Shown here in pieces: positions 15,625 through 24,953 of a DNA stretch of 64,000 nt. Source of the stretch: Massiliimalia timonensis (lineage in GTDB: Bacteria; Bacillota; Clostridia; Oscillospirales; Ruminococcaceae). How positions within the stretch are numbered: the stretch's first letter is position 1; each line of letters begins with the position of its first letter. The notes under the pieces were generated by a model that saw only the letters and a program-made list of their open reading frames with translations, made no database searches and was not told the DNA's origin. Location of the stretch: assembly GCF_900186585.1 (NCBI RefSeq), contig NZ_FYDD01000003.1, positions 682,001 to 746,000 of the forward strand, read 5' to 3'. The position numbers were made by a program, and so were the translations under genes.

Positions 15625-18600
15625 ATGGCAAAGATAGAATTTACCCCCTCCCAGCAGGCCGCGATAGACGCCAGAGGGGAAACGGTGCTGGTATCGGCGG
15701 CGGCAGGGAGTGGAAAAACAGCCGTTTTGACCCAACGGGTGACCGAACTGCTGACAGGAGAAAACCCCATCCCGGCGGACAGGCTGATCATTGTGACCTT
15801 TACGGTACTGGCCTCCATTGAGATGCGCCAGCGGATCGAACAGAAGCTGAACGACTTGATCGAAACGGATCCGGAAAACGAGCTGTATCAAACCCAGCAC
15901 CTGCTTTTATCCCGCGCGAAGATCGGTACGATCGACTCCCTTTGCGGGGAGATCCTGCGCGACCATTTCCAGGAGGTCGGGCTGCCGGTCACTTACCGGA
16001 TCGCGGAGGACAACGAGCTGCGCACCCTCCAGCAAGACCTGCTGGAAAGTATGCTGGAGGAATGCTATCAGGAGGGGACGCCGGAATTTTTAACGCTTGC
16101 CGATTTTTTGTCGGAACGCGACGACCGTCGGCTGGGGGAAATGATTCTGGAGATTTACCGCTGGATCCGTTCCTACCCGTTCCCGCTTTCCGTTTTGGAT
16201 CGCTTTGAGGAGATGTACCGTTCAGACGCACCGCTGAAAGAAACAAAGTGGTTCGCGCTGTACCGGGATCATGTCGGTATGCTATTGGAACAGGTGCTGG
16301 ACCTTTTTGTTCAGGCAAAGGAGCTTGCCTCCGCGGATGAAAAGCTGCTGGAAAAATATGTCCCAGCCTTGGAGGAAGACTGCCATACCTTCCAGATGAT
16401 GAAACGCGCGCTGGAGGAAGACGATTGGGATCGGGTGTGCTCCATTTACCGCAGCCACCAAAAACAAAGCTTTAAAGCAGTGCGGGGCTGTGAGGACCCG
16501 GAGCTCCAGCAGCGGGTAAAGGACCTGCGGGAATACGCCTATGGGCTTTTGAAAAAAAGTAGCTGGGAGCCAAGTTATTTTTTGATAGATGAACAAGGGT
16601 TTCAGGAGGATCAAGCGTTTTTAAGGGAGAAGATCGCTGCTTTATTTGGACTGGTGCGGCGTTACGCTGTAGCTGTACGGCAGGAGATGCTCTCCCGCGG
16701 GCTGTTGGATTTTCCGGATCTGGAGCATTATACACTGGAGCTGCTGATCCGGGAGGAGGACGGATATTACCGGAAAACGCCGGCCGCGCTTAGCCTGTCG
16801 GCGTTATATGACGAAATCATGATCGACGAATGCCAGGATATCAACACCATTCAAAACCTGATCTTCTGGGCGCTGTCCCGCGGGGAGGAAAAGGTGCGGA
16901 TCGGTACGGACGAAATGCTGACAAAAAGCCAAAATTTATTTTTGGTGGGCGACGTCAAGCAGAGCATCTACCGGTTCCGGAACGCCATGCCGACCCTGTT
17001 TACCCGGCGGAAAAAGCTGTTTTCCATGGAAGAGCACACCGGGCCGGGCAGAAAAATTTTACTGCAAAATAATTTCCGGAGCCGGGAAGAGGTGACGGAT
17101 TCTGTCAACCAGCTTTTCTTCCGGGTGATGACCGAGGAGCTAGGCGAGCTGACTTATAATGAGGAAGAGGAGCTTGTCCCTTCGGCCCCGTATGAAGAAG
17201 CGCCGGGAAGGGCAACGGAGCTTCATTTGGTGGAAACTGGAAACCGGGAGGACGATGGGGGGAAAGACCCGGCGATCGCGGTGGAAGCGGAGTATATCGC
17301 GCACCAGATCCGCCTGATGGTAGAGAGTGGCTACATGGTGCAGGACCATGGGGAGATGCGCCGTTGTACTTGGCGGGATTTCTGTATTTTGATGCGCAGC
17401 AAAAAGGGAAAGGTAGCCCCGCTGGCAGACAAATTAAAGGAACTTGGCATCCCCTGCTATGCGGAGGCGGGACAAGGGTATTTTGATTCGTTTGAAATTT
17501 CCGTCATGCTTTCCCTGCTTCGGGTGATTGATAACCCGATGCTGGACATCGACCTGTTTACGGTCATGCTTTCGCCGATGTTTTTATTTACGCCGGACGA
17601 CCTTGCCCGGATCCGTTTAAAGGATCGGAAAGCGCCGCTTTACACGGCGGTGGGGCTTTGCGCGCAGGAAGGAGACCCGGCGTGCCGGGAATTTTTAGAA
17701 ACCCTTTCCTTTCTGCGCACGCAGGCAGTGATCCTGCCTGTCAGCCGGCTGGTACAGCTGATCTATGACCGTACGGGCTTTTTGTTCGTGGTGGAATCCA
17801 TGGTATCCGGGGAGCAGAAGCGGGCCAACCTGCGGCTGCTGTTAAGTTATGCGGAAAATTATGAGTCGATCGGAAAGTTTGGGCTGGACGGTTTTCTGCG
17901 GTTTATCGGCCGGGCGATCGAACGGGGCGACGATTTTATCTGCGCCAATACGGTGTCGGAACGTGCCGATGTGGTGCGGATCATGAGTATCCACGGGTCC
18001 AAGGGGCTGGAATTCCCGATCTGTATTTTAGCGGATTTAGGCAAAGCGTTTAACACGATGGACCTGAAAAAACGCTGGATGCTTCATCCTGACTATGGCT
18101 TTGGGATGGAAATACAAAATCAGGATACCTGCCAAAGGTACAGTACCATGCCGATCGACGCGATTCGGATCGCCAACCAGCGGGAACTGCTGTCCGAAGA
18201 GATGCGGGTGCTTTATGTGGCGATGACCCGTGCCAAGGAAAAGCTGGTTTTGATCGGCAGCGGGAAAAATATCCGCGGCCACTGCGAACGGCTGTTAAAA
18301 ACAGCTTCTTATGGGAGGGGCGTTTCGCCGTTTTTACTTTCCCGGCAGCGGAGCTTTCTGGACTGGATCCTGCTTTCCCTTTCCGGTTCTGTAGAACTCG
18401 GGAAGGCGGTAACCGGTGAAACAGATACGGCAGTTGCCGGCGCTTTCCGCTGTATATTCTCTGATATAGAATCCGCGCAGGCAGAAGAAGCGGGAGAACT
18501 GGTGTTCCATTGTCAGCCATCCGAAAAACTATTGCGGCAGCTGACGCGCGCGATTGAATTTGAATACCCGGATCAGGCTTTGCAGGCGGTGCCGGCAAAG

Positions 18601-19197
18601 GTGACGGTGACTCAGATCGCAAAGTCAAAACAGCAGGAGGCGCTGGCTCAGCTGGAGGAGATGCGTCTGGCAACGGACGATGTGTTAAGCGGCGCCCAGC
18701 GGGGAACGATCCTGCACAGCTTTATGCAGTACGCGGACTTTACGGCCGCAAAGCAGGACTTGGGGAAAGAGATCGAACGGCTTTCTGACGCCGGATTTTT
18801 AAAGGAAGAGGACGCGCAGTATCTCAACCGCAGGACGATCCGCAGCTTTTTGGATTCGAAACTGCTTGCCCGGATGATGGCGGCACAATACTGGGAGCGG
18901 GAATACCAGTTCATTTATGAAATTTCTGCCAGAGAGGTGGACGACACCCTGCCTGAGCAGTATGCCGGAGAACAGATCCTGATGCAGGGGATCGCGGACG
19001 CGGTATTCATAGAAAACGGGGAGCTGGTCATCGTGGACTATAAGACAGACCGCTTATCGAACCCTGCGGAATTTGCAGCGAAATACGCCGACCAGCTTAG
19101 GATCTACAAAGCGGCGCTGGAACAGTATTTTCAGCTTCCGGTCAAGGAATGCCTGATCTATTCGCTTCATCTTGCAAAAGAAATCAAGGTGTGCTAA
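15625..19197 (+). CDS. addA: AddA subunit of the AddAB helicase-nuclease
   Basis: A 1190-residue UvrD-type 3'-5' helicase fused to a RecB-like nuclease. Walker A is AAAGSGKT (residues 25-32); IMIDECQDIN is Walker B; the SF1A motif GDVKQSIYRFR and the C-terminal motif VRVMSIHGSKGLEFP-like stretch and VLYVAMTRAKEKL are all intact; the nuclease motif VIVDYKTD lies near 1135. Together with AddB it unwinds and cuts DNA ends until a Chi-type site is met. AGGAGAG precedes the ATG. The unit ends at a perfect terminator at 19202-19231. Confidence 0.96.
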   Translation: MAKIEFTPSQQAAIDARGETVLVSAAAGSGKTAVLTQRVTELLTGENPIPADRLIIVTFTVLASIEMRQRIEQKLNDLIETDPENELYQTQHLLLSRAKIGTIDSLCGEILRDHFQEVGLPVTYRIAEDNELRTLQQDLLESMLEECYQEGTPEFLTLADFLSERDDRRLGEMILEIYRWIRSYPFPLSVLDRFEEMYRSDAPLKETKWFALYRDHVGMLLEQVLDLFVQAKELASADEKLLEKYVPALEEDCHTFQMMKRALEEDDWDRVCSIYRSHQKQSFKAVRGCEDPELQQRVKDLREYAYGLLKKSSWEPSYFLIDEQGFQEDQAFLREKIAALFGLVRRYAVAVRQEMLSRGLLDFPDLEHYTLELLIREEDGYYRKTPAALSLSALYDEIMIDECQDINTIQNLIFWALSRGEEKVRIGTDEMLTKSQNLFLVGDVKQSIYRFRNAMPTLFTRRKKLFSMEEHTGPGRKILLQNNFRSREEVTDSVNQLFFRVMTEELGELTYNEEEELVPSAPYEEAPGRATELHLVETGNREDDGGKDPAIAVEAEYIAHQIRLMVESGYMVQDHGEMRRCTWRDFCILMRSKKGKVAPLADKLKELGIPCYAEAGQGYFDSFEISVMLSLLRVIDNPMLDIDLFTVMLSPMFLFTPDDLARIRLKDRKAPLYTAVGLCAQEGDPACREFLETLSFLRTQAVILPVSRLVQLIYDRTGFLFVVESMVSGEQKRANLRLLLSYAENYESIGKFGLDGFLRFIGRAIERGDDFICANTVSERADVVRIMSIHGSKGLEFPICILADLGKAFNTMDLKKRWMLHPDYGFGMEIQNQDTCQRYSTMPIDAIRIANQRELLSEEMRVLYVAMTRAKEKLVLIGSGKNIRGHCERLLKTASYGRGVSPFLLSRQRSFLDWILLSLSGSVELGKAVTGETDTAVAGAFRCIFSDIESAQAEEAGELVFHCQPSEKLLRQLTRAIEFEYPDQALQAVPAKVTVTQIAKSKQQEALAQLEEMRLATDDVLSGAQRGTILHSFMQYADFTAAKQDLGKEIERLSDAGFLKEEDAQYLNRRTIRSFLDSKLLARMMAAQYWEREYQFIYEISAREVDDTLPEQYAGEQILMQGIADAVFIENGELVIVDYKTDRLSNPAEFAAKYADQLRIYKAALEQYFQLPVKECLIYSLHLAKEIKVC

Positions 19198-19201
19198 ACT
19201 A

Positions 19202-19231
19202 TTTTAAGGGGAGAAGCTTCTCCCCTTAAAA
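19202..19231 (+). terminator. Terminator after addA
   Basis: A perfect 15-bp palindrome TTTTAAGGGGAGAAG / CTTCTCCCCTTAAAA, only eight bases before the infC promoter. Confidence 0.88.
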
Positions 19232-19238
19232 ATAATGC

Positions 19239-19267
19239 TTGACAATGGGATCATTGTCTGATATACT
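19239..19267 (+). promoter_or_regulatory. infC-rpmI-rplT promoter
   Basis: TTGACA (19239-19244), 17 bases, TATACT (19262-19267): close to the sigma-A consensus, as expected for a ribosomal protein operon. Confidence 0.92.
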
Positions 19268-19273
19268 ATTTAA

Positions 19274-19449
19274 GAAAACAAAGCAGAACAGCAAATACGT
19301 TCTCACCTATGGGTCTTTTTGGTACTGCATGGGTCAATACGGATAAAATGAAAAGGGTAGCTTTTGCCTTTTTGTTTTGTGTATTGGTGCGTAGACTGTT
19401 CTTGGGTCTACGCTTTGTTTATTATCTGGGCATATGGAGGTGCTTGACA
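19274..19449 (+). promoter_or_regulatory. infC operon leader with attenuator (L20-leader type)
   Basis: About 175 untranslated bases separate the promoter from infC. Near their end GCGTAGAC (19389-19396) and GTCTACGC (19406-19413) form a perfect 8-bp stem followed by TTTGTTTATT, an intrinsic terminator located before the gene. In Bacillus this operon is controlled by L20 binding to such a leader and causing premature termination. The position and terminator fit that scheme; L20 binding itself is inferred. A weaker second hairpin lies around 19350-19375. Confidence 0.75.
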
Positions 19450-19971
19450 ATTAGCAACAACAAAGAGCTGCTCATAAACGAGAGCATTCGTGAGAAAGAA
19501 GTCCGTGTCGTTGACGCTGACGGCTCACAGCTTGGCATCCTGCCTCTGAAAGAAGCGCTGAACATCGCCGCATCCAAAAACTTGGATCTGGTAGACATCG
19601 CTCCGCAGGCAAAGCCGCCGGTCTGCCGTATCATGGATTACGGAAAATACCGCTATGAACAGGCGAAACGGGAAAAAGAGGCAAGAAAAAATCAAAAAAC
19701 CATTGAGATCAAAGAAGTCAGAATGTCACTGAACATTGACACGCATGACTTTAACACAAAGGTGAACGCTGCGAAAAAATTCCTCAGTGCGGGGAACAAG
19801 GTAAAGGTATCGGTGCGGTACCGCGGCCGTGAACTGGCTCATCCAGAGCTGGGCAGAGGTTTGCTGGAACGGTTTAAAGATGATTGCAGTGAAGTAGGTG
19901 TTGTTGATAAGCAGCCTAAGATGGAAGGGCGCAGCCTTGTCATGTTCATCGCATCAAAGCCCGTGAAGTAA
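19450..19971 (+). CDS. infC: Translation initiation factor IF-3
   Basis: A 173-residue IF-3, which keeps the 30S subunit free and checks start-codon pairing. The N-domain begins [20 protein letters not shown], followed by the linker ([18 protein letters not shown]) and the C-domain ([18 protein letters not shown]). No ATG or GTG fits the start. GGAGG (19436-19440) is nine bases before ATT at 19450, giving a protein starting at the usual IF-3 N-terminus; TTG at 19444 is the alternative but only three bases from GGAGG. IF-3 genes of other bacteria use AUU for self-limitation, so I prefer ATT. First gene of infC-rpmI-rplT. Confidence 0.93.
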   Translation: MSNNKELLINESIREKEVRVVDADGSQLGILPLKEALNIAASKNLDLVDIAPQAKPPVCRIMDYGKYRYEQAKREKEARKNQKTIEIKEVRMSLNIDTHDFNTKVNAAKKFLSAGNKVKVSVRYRGRELAHPELGRGLLERFKDDCSEVGVVDKQPKMEGRSLVMFIASKPVK

Positions 19972-19991
19972 TCATTAAGGAGGATATGAAA

Positions 19992-20189
19992 ATGCCTAAA
20001 ATCAAAACACATAGTGGAGCGAAAAAACGTTTCAAAGTAACCAAAAACGGTAAAATCAAACGTGCTCATGCTTTCAAGTCTCATATCTTGAACAAGAAGA
20101 CCACAAAACGGAAAAGAGGCCTTCGCAAAGCAGCTTATGCTGATAAAACAAACGTAAAGGCAATCAAACTGCTGATCCCTTACAAATAA
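19992..20189 (+). CDS. rpmI: 50S ribosomal protein L35
   Basis: A 65-residue, highly basic protein with the L35 signature [20 protein letters not shown]. The ATG at 19992 is eight bases after AAGGAGGA and gives the canonical N-terminus; the ATG two codons upstream is too close to the ribosome binding site. It sits in the standard order between infC and rplT and is controlled with them. Confidence 0.97.
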   Translation: MPKIKTHSGAKKRFKVTKNGKIKRAHAFKSHILNKKTTKRKRGLRKAAYADKTNVKAIKLLIPYK

Positions 20190-20267
20190 TCGAAACCAAA
20201 CATCACGCAGGGATAAGAGAAAATGAAAAGTGTGCTTGAAAGCACAGAACACAGGAGGTAAATACTT

Positions 20268-20624
20268 ATGGCTCGTGTAAAAGGAGCAATGGCTACTCGT
20301 AAGAGAAGAAATAAAGTCCTGAAACTTGCAAAAGGTTACTGGGGCGGCAAAAGCAAACTGTTTAAAACTGCAAAAGAAGCAGTAATGAAATCCGGCCAGT
20401 ATGCGTATATTGGCAGAAAACAGAAAAAACGTAACTTCCGTCAGTTGTGGATCACCAGAATTTCTGCTGGCTGCAAAATGAACGGTATGAACTATTCTAC
20501 CTTCATTAACGGTTTGAAAAAGGCGAACATCACCTTAAACCGTAAAATGCTTTCCGAAATCGCAATTCATGACCCGGCTGCGTTCACCAGCTTGTGTGAA
20601 AAAGCAAAAGAGGCATTACAGTAA
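20268..20624 (+). CDS. rplT: 50S ribosomal protein L20
   Basis: A 118-residue L20, with [20 protein letters not shown] at the N-terminus and the globular C-terminal domain ([19 protein letters not shown]) that in Bacillus also binds the operon leader mRNA. CAGGAGGT lies nine bases before the ATG. It is the last gene of the operon and is followed by a terminator at 20635-20661. Confidence 0.98.
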   Translation: MARVKGAMATRKRRNKVLKLAKGYWGGKSKLFKTAKEAVMKSGQYAYIGRKQKKRNFRQLWITRISAGCKMNGMNYSTFINGLKKANITLNRKMLSEIAIHDPAAFTSLCEKAKEALQ

Positions 20625-20634
20625 GATATTCAAT

Positions 20635-20661
20635 ACGCCCGTGTCAACTTGGCTCGGGCGT
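20635..20661 (+). terminator. Terminator of the infC-rpmI-rplT operon
   Basis: ACGCCCG (20635-20641) pairs with CGGGCGT (20655-20661), with further pairing of GTCAA and TTGGC inside, then GTTTCTATATT. Confidence 0.82.
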
Positions 20662-20716
20662 GTTTCTATATTATTTGCCGGGTTTAGGCCGTATATTTGG
20701 GAAGGTTTGCAAAAGC

Positions 20717-21508
20717 ATGATGGAACAAATTTTGTCAAAAGACAACAAAAATGTAAAGGAATATGGAAAGCTTATATCTTCAAAATCCTACCGGGATCAA
20801 AACGGGACATTCGCCATCGAAAGCATAAAGCTTATTTTGGAGGCGGCCTGCTCCGGGGTAATTTTTCAAAAGGTTTTTGTGACGGAGCAGTGTGTGAAAA
20901 AAAATCCTGCTGTTTTACAAAAGCTTTTTGATCTGGATTGTCCGGTTTACCAGATTTCCAAGGCAGTAGAGGAAAAGATGACCTGTACCCAGAATGCGGG
21001 CGGGCTTTTTGCCATCTGTAAAAAACTTGACAAACACCGGCAGGCTGATACAATAGTACCGAACGGGAAGTATCTTTATCTTGCCGGCTTGCAGGATACC
21101 GGCAACGTAGGGACGATCCTGCGCACTGCGGAGGCAGTCGGGCTTGACGGCGTGATGATCTCCGCCGGTACCTGTGACATCTATAATCTGAAAGTGCTTC
21201 GCGCCAGTATGGGTTCTGCGTTCCGGCTCCCGATATTTTTCGGCAAAGACCCTGCCAGTGATCTGGAACAATTTGGAAAACGGTTCGTAACCTATGCGGC
21301 CGTGGTGGACGAAAGCGCCGATTCGGTGTTGCAGACCAGCTTTGCACCGAACAGCATGGTGGTGATCGGGAACGAGGGAAACGGTCTGGAACCGCGGACG
21401 ATAGCTGCCTGCCAAAAACAGATCACCATCCGGATGAAGGGAAATGCGGAATCGCTTAATGCTGGAATGGCAGCCGGCATCCTGATGTGGGAATTGGTTC
21501 AAAATTGA
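20717..21508 (+). CDS. TrmH/SpoU-family rRNA 2'-O-methyltransferase
   Basis: A 263-residue SPOUT-class RNA methyltransferase. An N-terminal substrate-binding domain (about 1-100) precedes the knotted catalytic domain with the three family motifs: LAGLQDTGNVGTILRTAEAV, VVIGNEGNGLEP and IRMKGNAESLNAGMAAGIL. It should methylate a ribose 2'-OH in rRNA or tRNA; it resembles the RlmB/TsnR-like group next to rplT in many Firmicutes. The frame is open further upstream, but that part overlaps the rplT terminator, so I place the start at ATG 20717. No clear promoter or strong ribosome binding site is visible. Confidence 0.88.
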   Translation: MMEQILSKDNKNVKEYGKLISSKSYRDQNGTFAIESIKLILEAACSGVIFQKVFVTEQCVKKNPAVLQKLFDLDCPVYQISKAVEEKMTCTQNAGGLFAICKKLDKHRQADTIVPNGKYLYLAGLQDTGNVGTILRTAEAVGLDGVMISAGTCDIYNLKVLRASMGSAFRLPIFFGKDPASDLEQFGKRFVTYAAVVDESADSVLQTSFAPNSMVVIGNEGNGLEPRTIAACQKQITIRMKGNAESLNAGMAAGILMWELVQN

Positions 21509-21532
21509 TTCCAAAAAACAGGAGGGATAACA

Positions 21533-22744
21533 ATGGATGAGATCAAATATTGGGTTTGGCTGTCTCGCGTGTTTGCTTACGGAAGTGAAAAACCGCGGAA
21601 ACTGCTGGAGGTGTTCCACTCTCCACGGGCGGTTTTGGAAGCGAGTGAGGAGGACCTGAAAAAGCTCTCCTTTTTAAAGGAATCCGACCGCCGGGCGATC
21701 ATACACACCTCTTTGGAACGGGCGGATAAGATCCTTTCTGATTGTGACAGGCTGGGAATTCACATCATTTGTTATGGCTCCCCGGAATATCCCCATCGTC
21801 TTGCGGATATTTACGCCCCGCCGATGGTATTATACGTTAAGGGCGAGATTCAGGGGATCGATGAAGAGGCCGGCATTACTGTGGTCGGTACCCGCAGGGC
21901 CAGCGATTACGGGAAACGGTTGACCGGAAACCTTTGTTATGAATTGTCCCGCGCTGGGGCGCTGATCATAAGCGGCTGCGCGGAGGGAATAGACACTTAT
22001 GCGCATTGGGGCGCGTTAAAGGCCGGTGGAAGAACGATCGCTGTGCTAGGATGCGGGCTGGATGTCGATTATCCGGCCTCAAACCGTGAGTTGAAGCTGG
22101 CGATCCTGCGAAAGGGCGCACTGGTCAGCGAATGCCCGCCTGGCGAATATCCTACCCGGTCCATCTTTCCGGTCAGGAACCGGCTCATGTCGGCTTTGGG
22201 CGTAGGGGTATTGGTAACAGAAGCGCCGATGAAAAGTGGTTCCTTAATTACAGCCGAACATGCGATTGAGCAGGGGAAGGATCTTTTTTGTGTGCCTCCC
22301 CATGATATTTATGACGTAAATTTCGGTGGGGTAGCGCGTTATCTGCGCGACGGGGCGATCCCGGTATTTTCTGCTAAGGATGTACTGGATGAATATTTTA
22401 TGCTTTACCCGCACAAGCTCAATGCCGAGTATCAATTTGCCCAGCAGGTGAAGCGGAATAAAACGCTCCCCGTGTATCATCAGCGGCAAACGGCAGTTAA
22501 AAAGGAGATCGAACCGCAGAAAGTGCTGGAACAAAAGCAAAAGGCGTGGGACCCTACCTTAAGCAAGGCGCACCGGAATATGTTCGATGCGATGACCAGC
22601 CAGCCGGAATCCTTGGACGAGATTGCGGCAAGGGCAGGATTAAGCGCCGCACAGGCAGCCGCGATCGCGACAGAATTAGAATTATTGGAGTACATCTCAT
22701 CATATTCCGGAAAACGGTATGCAAAGCATGTAATCACCGAATAG
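21533..22744 (+). CDS. dprA: DNA-processing protein DprA
   Basis: A 403-residue DprA/Smf protein, which loads RecA on incoming single-stranded DNA during transformation. An N-terminal helical region (1-70) precedes the extended Rossmann fold with VVGTRRASDYG (about 116-126), ISGCAEGIDTYAHWGAL and TIAVLGCGLDVDYPASN. The last 60 residues form the winged-helix domain (FDAMTSQPESLDEIAARAGL). It is followed after 22 bases by topA, the same order as in Bacillus. AGGAGG lies nine bases before the ATG. Confidence 0.95.
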   Translation: MDEIKYWVWLSRVFAYGSEKPRKLLEVFHSPRAVLEASEEDLKKLSFLKESDRRAIIHTSLERADKILSDCDRLGIHIICYGSPEYPHRLADIYAPPMVLYVKGEIQGIDEEAGITVVGTRRASDYGKRLTGNLCYELSRAGALIISGCAEGIDTYAHWGALKAGGRTIAVLGCGLDVDYPASNRELKLAILRKGALVSECPPGEYPTRSIFPVRNRLMSALGVGVLVTEAPMKSGSLITAEHAIEQGKDLFCVPPHDIYDVNFGGVARYLRDGAIPVFSAKDVLDEYFMLYPHKLNAEYQFAQQVKRNKTLPVYHQRQTAVKKEIEPQKVLEQKQKAWDPTLSKAHRNMFDAMTSQPESLDEIAARAGLSAAQAAAIATELELLEYISSYSGKRYAKHVITE

Positions 22745-22766
22745 AAAGGAAACATAGGATTTAAAT

Positions 22767-24941
22767 ATGGCAACTGAAACCAAAACAGTGAAAAAAACGA
22801 CGAAAAAAACAACAAAGAAAGCGGCAAAACGGGCGCCGACCAGAAAGCTGGTGATCGTGGAGTCCCCGGGAAAGGTAAAGAATATCAAGAAATATTTGGG
22901 CCGGGGATACGAGGTGGTCGCTTCTGTCGGCCATGTGCGCGACCTGCCGAAAAGCAAGCTGGGGGTCGATCTTGAAAATAATTTTGAGCCTCAGTATATC
23001 AATATCAGAAAACAGTCTAAAACGATCAAAATGCTCAAGGAAGAGGCGAAAAAATCCAAAGCCGTTTATTTGGCGACCGACCCTGACCGGGAGGGAGAAG
23101 CGATCTCCTGGCATTTGGCACAGCTGCTGGATCTGCCGTTGGAGGCGCAAAACCGCGTTACCTTTAACGAGATCACTCACACCGGGGTGGAAAACGGGAT
23201 GGAGCATCCCCGCCGGTTGGATATGGATCTGGTAGACGCACAGCAGGCGCGCAGGGTTTTGGACCGGATCGTAGGGTATAAGTTAAGCCCGCTGCTTTGG
23301 AAAAAGATCCGGAGCGGGCTTTCTGCCGGACGGGTACAGTCGGTTGTTGTCAGCCTGATTGTAGACCGGGAAAACGAGATCCGCAGTTTTATCCCGCAGG
23401 AATATTGGAGCATTGAAGCCAATCTTACTTCATTGACAGACAGTGCGCTCGCAGAAGCGAAGCGTACCTTTGTCGCGAAGTTTTACGGGAAAAACGGCAA
23501 GAAGATCGACTTGAAAAAGAAAGAAGATACCGACCTTGTTTTAGAAGCGATCAAGGGCAATGACTTTGTGGTGGATTCTATCAAAAAAGGGACGCGTAAA
23601 AAATCCCCAGTCCCGCCGTTTATCACCTCTACCCTGCAGCAGGAGGCCTCCCGAAAGCTGGGTTTCCAGTCCCGCCGGACCATGCAGGCAGCGCAGGAGC
23701 TTTACGAGGGGATGGAAGTGCCGGAATTCGGCTCTATGGGTTTGATCACCTATATGAGGACCGACTCCCTGCGTATTTCTGACGAAGCGAAGCAGGCGGC
23801 AAAAGAATATATTGTCGGACGTTACGGCGAAAAGTATTTACCGGCTGGCGGCAGAACGTTTAAAACAAAGTCAAACGCACAGGACGGGCATGAGGCGATC
23901 CGCCCGACTGTGCCGGCCTTAACTCCGGCTATGGCGAAAGACAGCCTGACAACAGACCAGTATAAGCTTTATAAATTGATTTGGGAGCGTTTTATTGCCA
24001 GCCAGATGGCGGATTGTATTTTAAATACGGTGCAGGCTGTCATCAAGGCGGGGGAATACGACTTTAAAGCCAGCGGGTATTCCGTGCAGTTTGACGGGTT
24101 TACCGCGCTTTATGAAGAGGGAAAGGACGAGGCTACCCAGGAAGAAGGCAGACTGCCGAACCTGACCGAACAAGAAATTTTGCGGCTGAACCAACTAGGT
24201 GGCACTCAGCATTTTACCCAGCCGCCCGCCCGCTATACTGAAGCGTCTTTGACTAAGGCGATGGAGGAAAACGGGATCGGCCGGCCAAGCACCTATTCTC
24301 CGACTATCACGACCATTATTGCGCGCAACTATGTGGAACGGGATGGCAAACAGCTGGTGCCAACTCCGCTGGGAGAGATCACGACAGAACTGATCCGTAA
24401 GCACTTTGGTAAATTTATTGATGTGGGCTTTACTGCAAATATGGAGACTGATTTGGATAAGATCGAAGCGGGGGACGAGGCGTGGAAAGACTGTATCCGC
24501 GATTTTTATACGGAGTTCAGTGAAGCGCTGAAAAATGCGGAGCAGAACATCGGTGAAGAAAAGATCGTTCTGCCGGATGAAGTGACCGACGAGATCTGCG
24601 AAGTATGCGGCCGCCCCATGGTAGTGAAAGTGGGACGGTTTGGGAAGTTTTTGGCGTGCTCCGGGTACCCGGAATGCAACCATACTAAAAAGATCGTAAA
24701 AGAAATGCCGGGGGAATGCCCGGTCTGCGGCGGCAAGATCTTAGAGAAGAAATCCAAAAAGGGGAAGAAGTTCTTTGGCTGCGGCAATTATCCGGAATGC
24801 ACCTTTATGACATGGGATACGCCGACCCGGGACGTTTGCCCGAAATGCGGCAAAACCCTGCTGAAAAAAGCGGGACGGAACGGGAAGATATACTGTTCCA
24901 ATGAAAGCTGTGATTACGAAACGGTAGAACCGGGAAAATAA
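22767..24941 (+). CDS. topA: DNA topoisomerase I
   Basis: A 724-residue type IA topoisomerase that relaxes negative supercoils. After an unusual Lys/Thr/Ala-rich leader (residues 6-28, KKTTKKTTKKAAKR core) comes the TOPRIM domain (KLVIVESPGKVKNIKKYLG), the catalytic tyrosine in LITYMRTDS (about 327), and, from about 608, three C-terminal four-cysteine zinc ribbons: CEVCGRPMV, CPVCGGKIL and CPKCGKTLL with their partner cysteine pairs. The leader resembles basic histone-like tails and probably adds non-specific DNA binding. It is followed directly by trmFO, as in Bacillus. Confidence 0.96.
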   Translation: MATETKTVKKTTKKTTKKAAKRAPTRKLVIVESPGKVKNIKKYLGRGYEVVASVGHVRDLPKSKLGVDLENNFEPQYINIRKQSKTIKMLKEEAKKSKAVYLATDPDREGEAISWHLAQLLDLPLEAQNRVTFNEITHTGVENGMEHPRRLDMDLVDAQQARRVLDRIVGYKLSPLLWKKIRSGLSAGRVQSVVVSLIVDRENEIRSFIPQEYWSIEANLTSLTDSALAEAKRTFVAKFYGKNGKKIDLKKKEDTDLVLEAIKGNDFVVDSIKKGTRKKSPVPPFITSTLQQEASRKLGFQSRRTMQAAQELYEGMEVPEFGSMGLITYMRTDSLRISDEAKQAAKEYIVGRYGEKYLPAGGRTFKTKSNAQDGHEAIRPTVPALTPAMAKDSLTTDQYKLYKLIWERFIASQMADCILNTVQAVIKAGEYDFKASGYSVQFDGFTALYEEGKDEATQEEGRLPNLTEQEILRLNQLGGTQHFTQPPARYTEASLTKAMEENGIGRPSTYSPTITTIIARNYVERDGKQLVPTPLGEITTELIRKHFGKFIDVGFTANMETDLDKIEAGDEAWKDCIRDFYTEFSEALKNAEQNIGEEKIVLPDEVTDEICEVCGRPMVVKVGRFGKFLACSGYPECNHTKKIVKEMPGECPVCGGKILEKKSKKGKKFFGCGNYPECTFMTWDTPTRDVCPKCGKTLLKKAGRNGKIYCSNESCDYETVEPGK

Positions 24942-24953
24942 GTGAGGAGTCAG

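Noticed and set aside
19350-19375. Second terminator in the infC leader
   Set aside because: AAAAGG/CCTTTT pairing is short and AT-rich, far weaker than the stem at 19389-19413.
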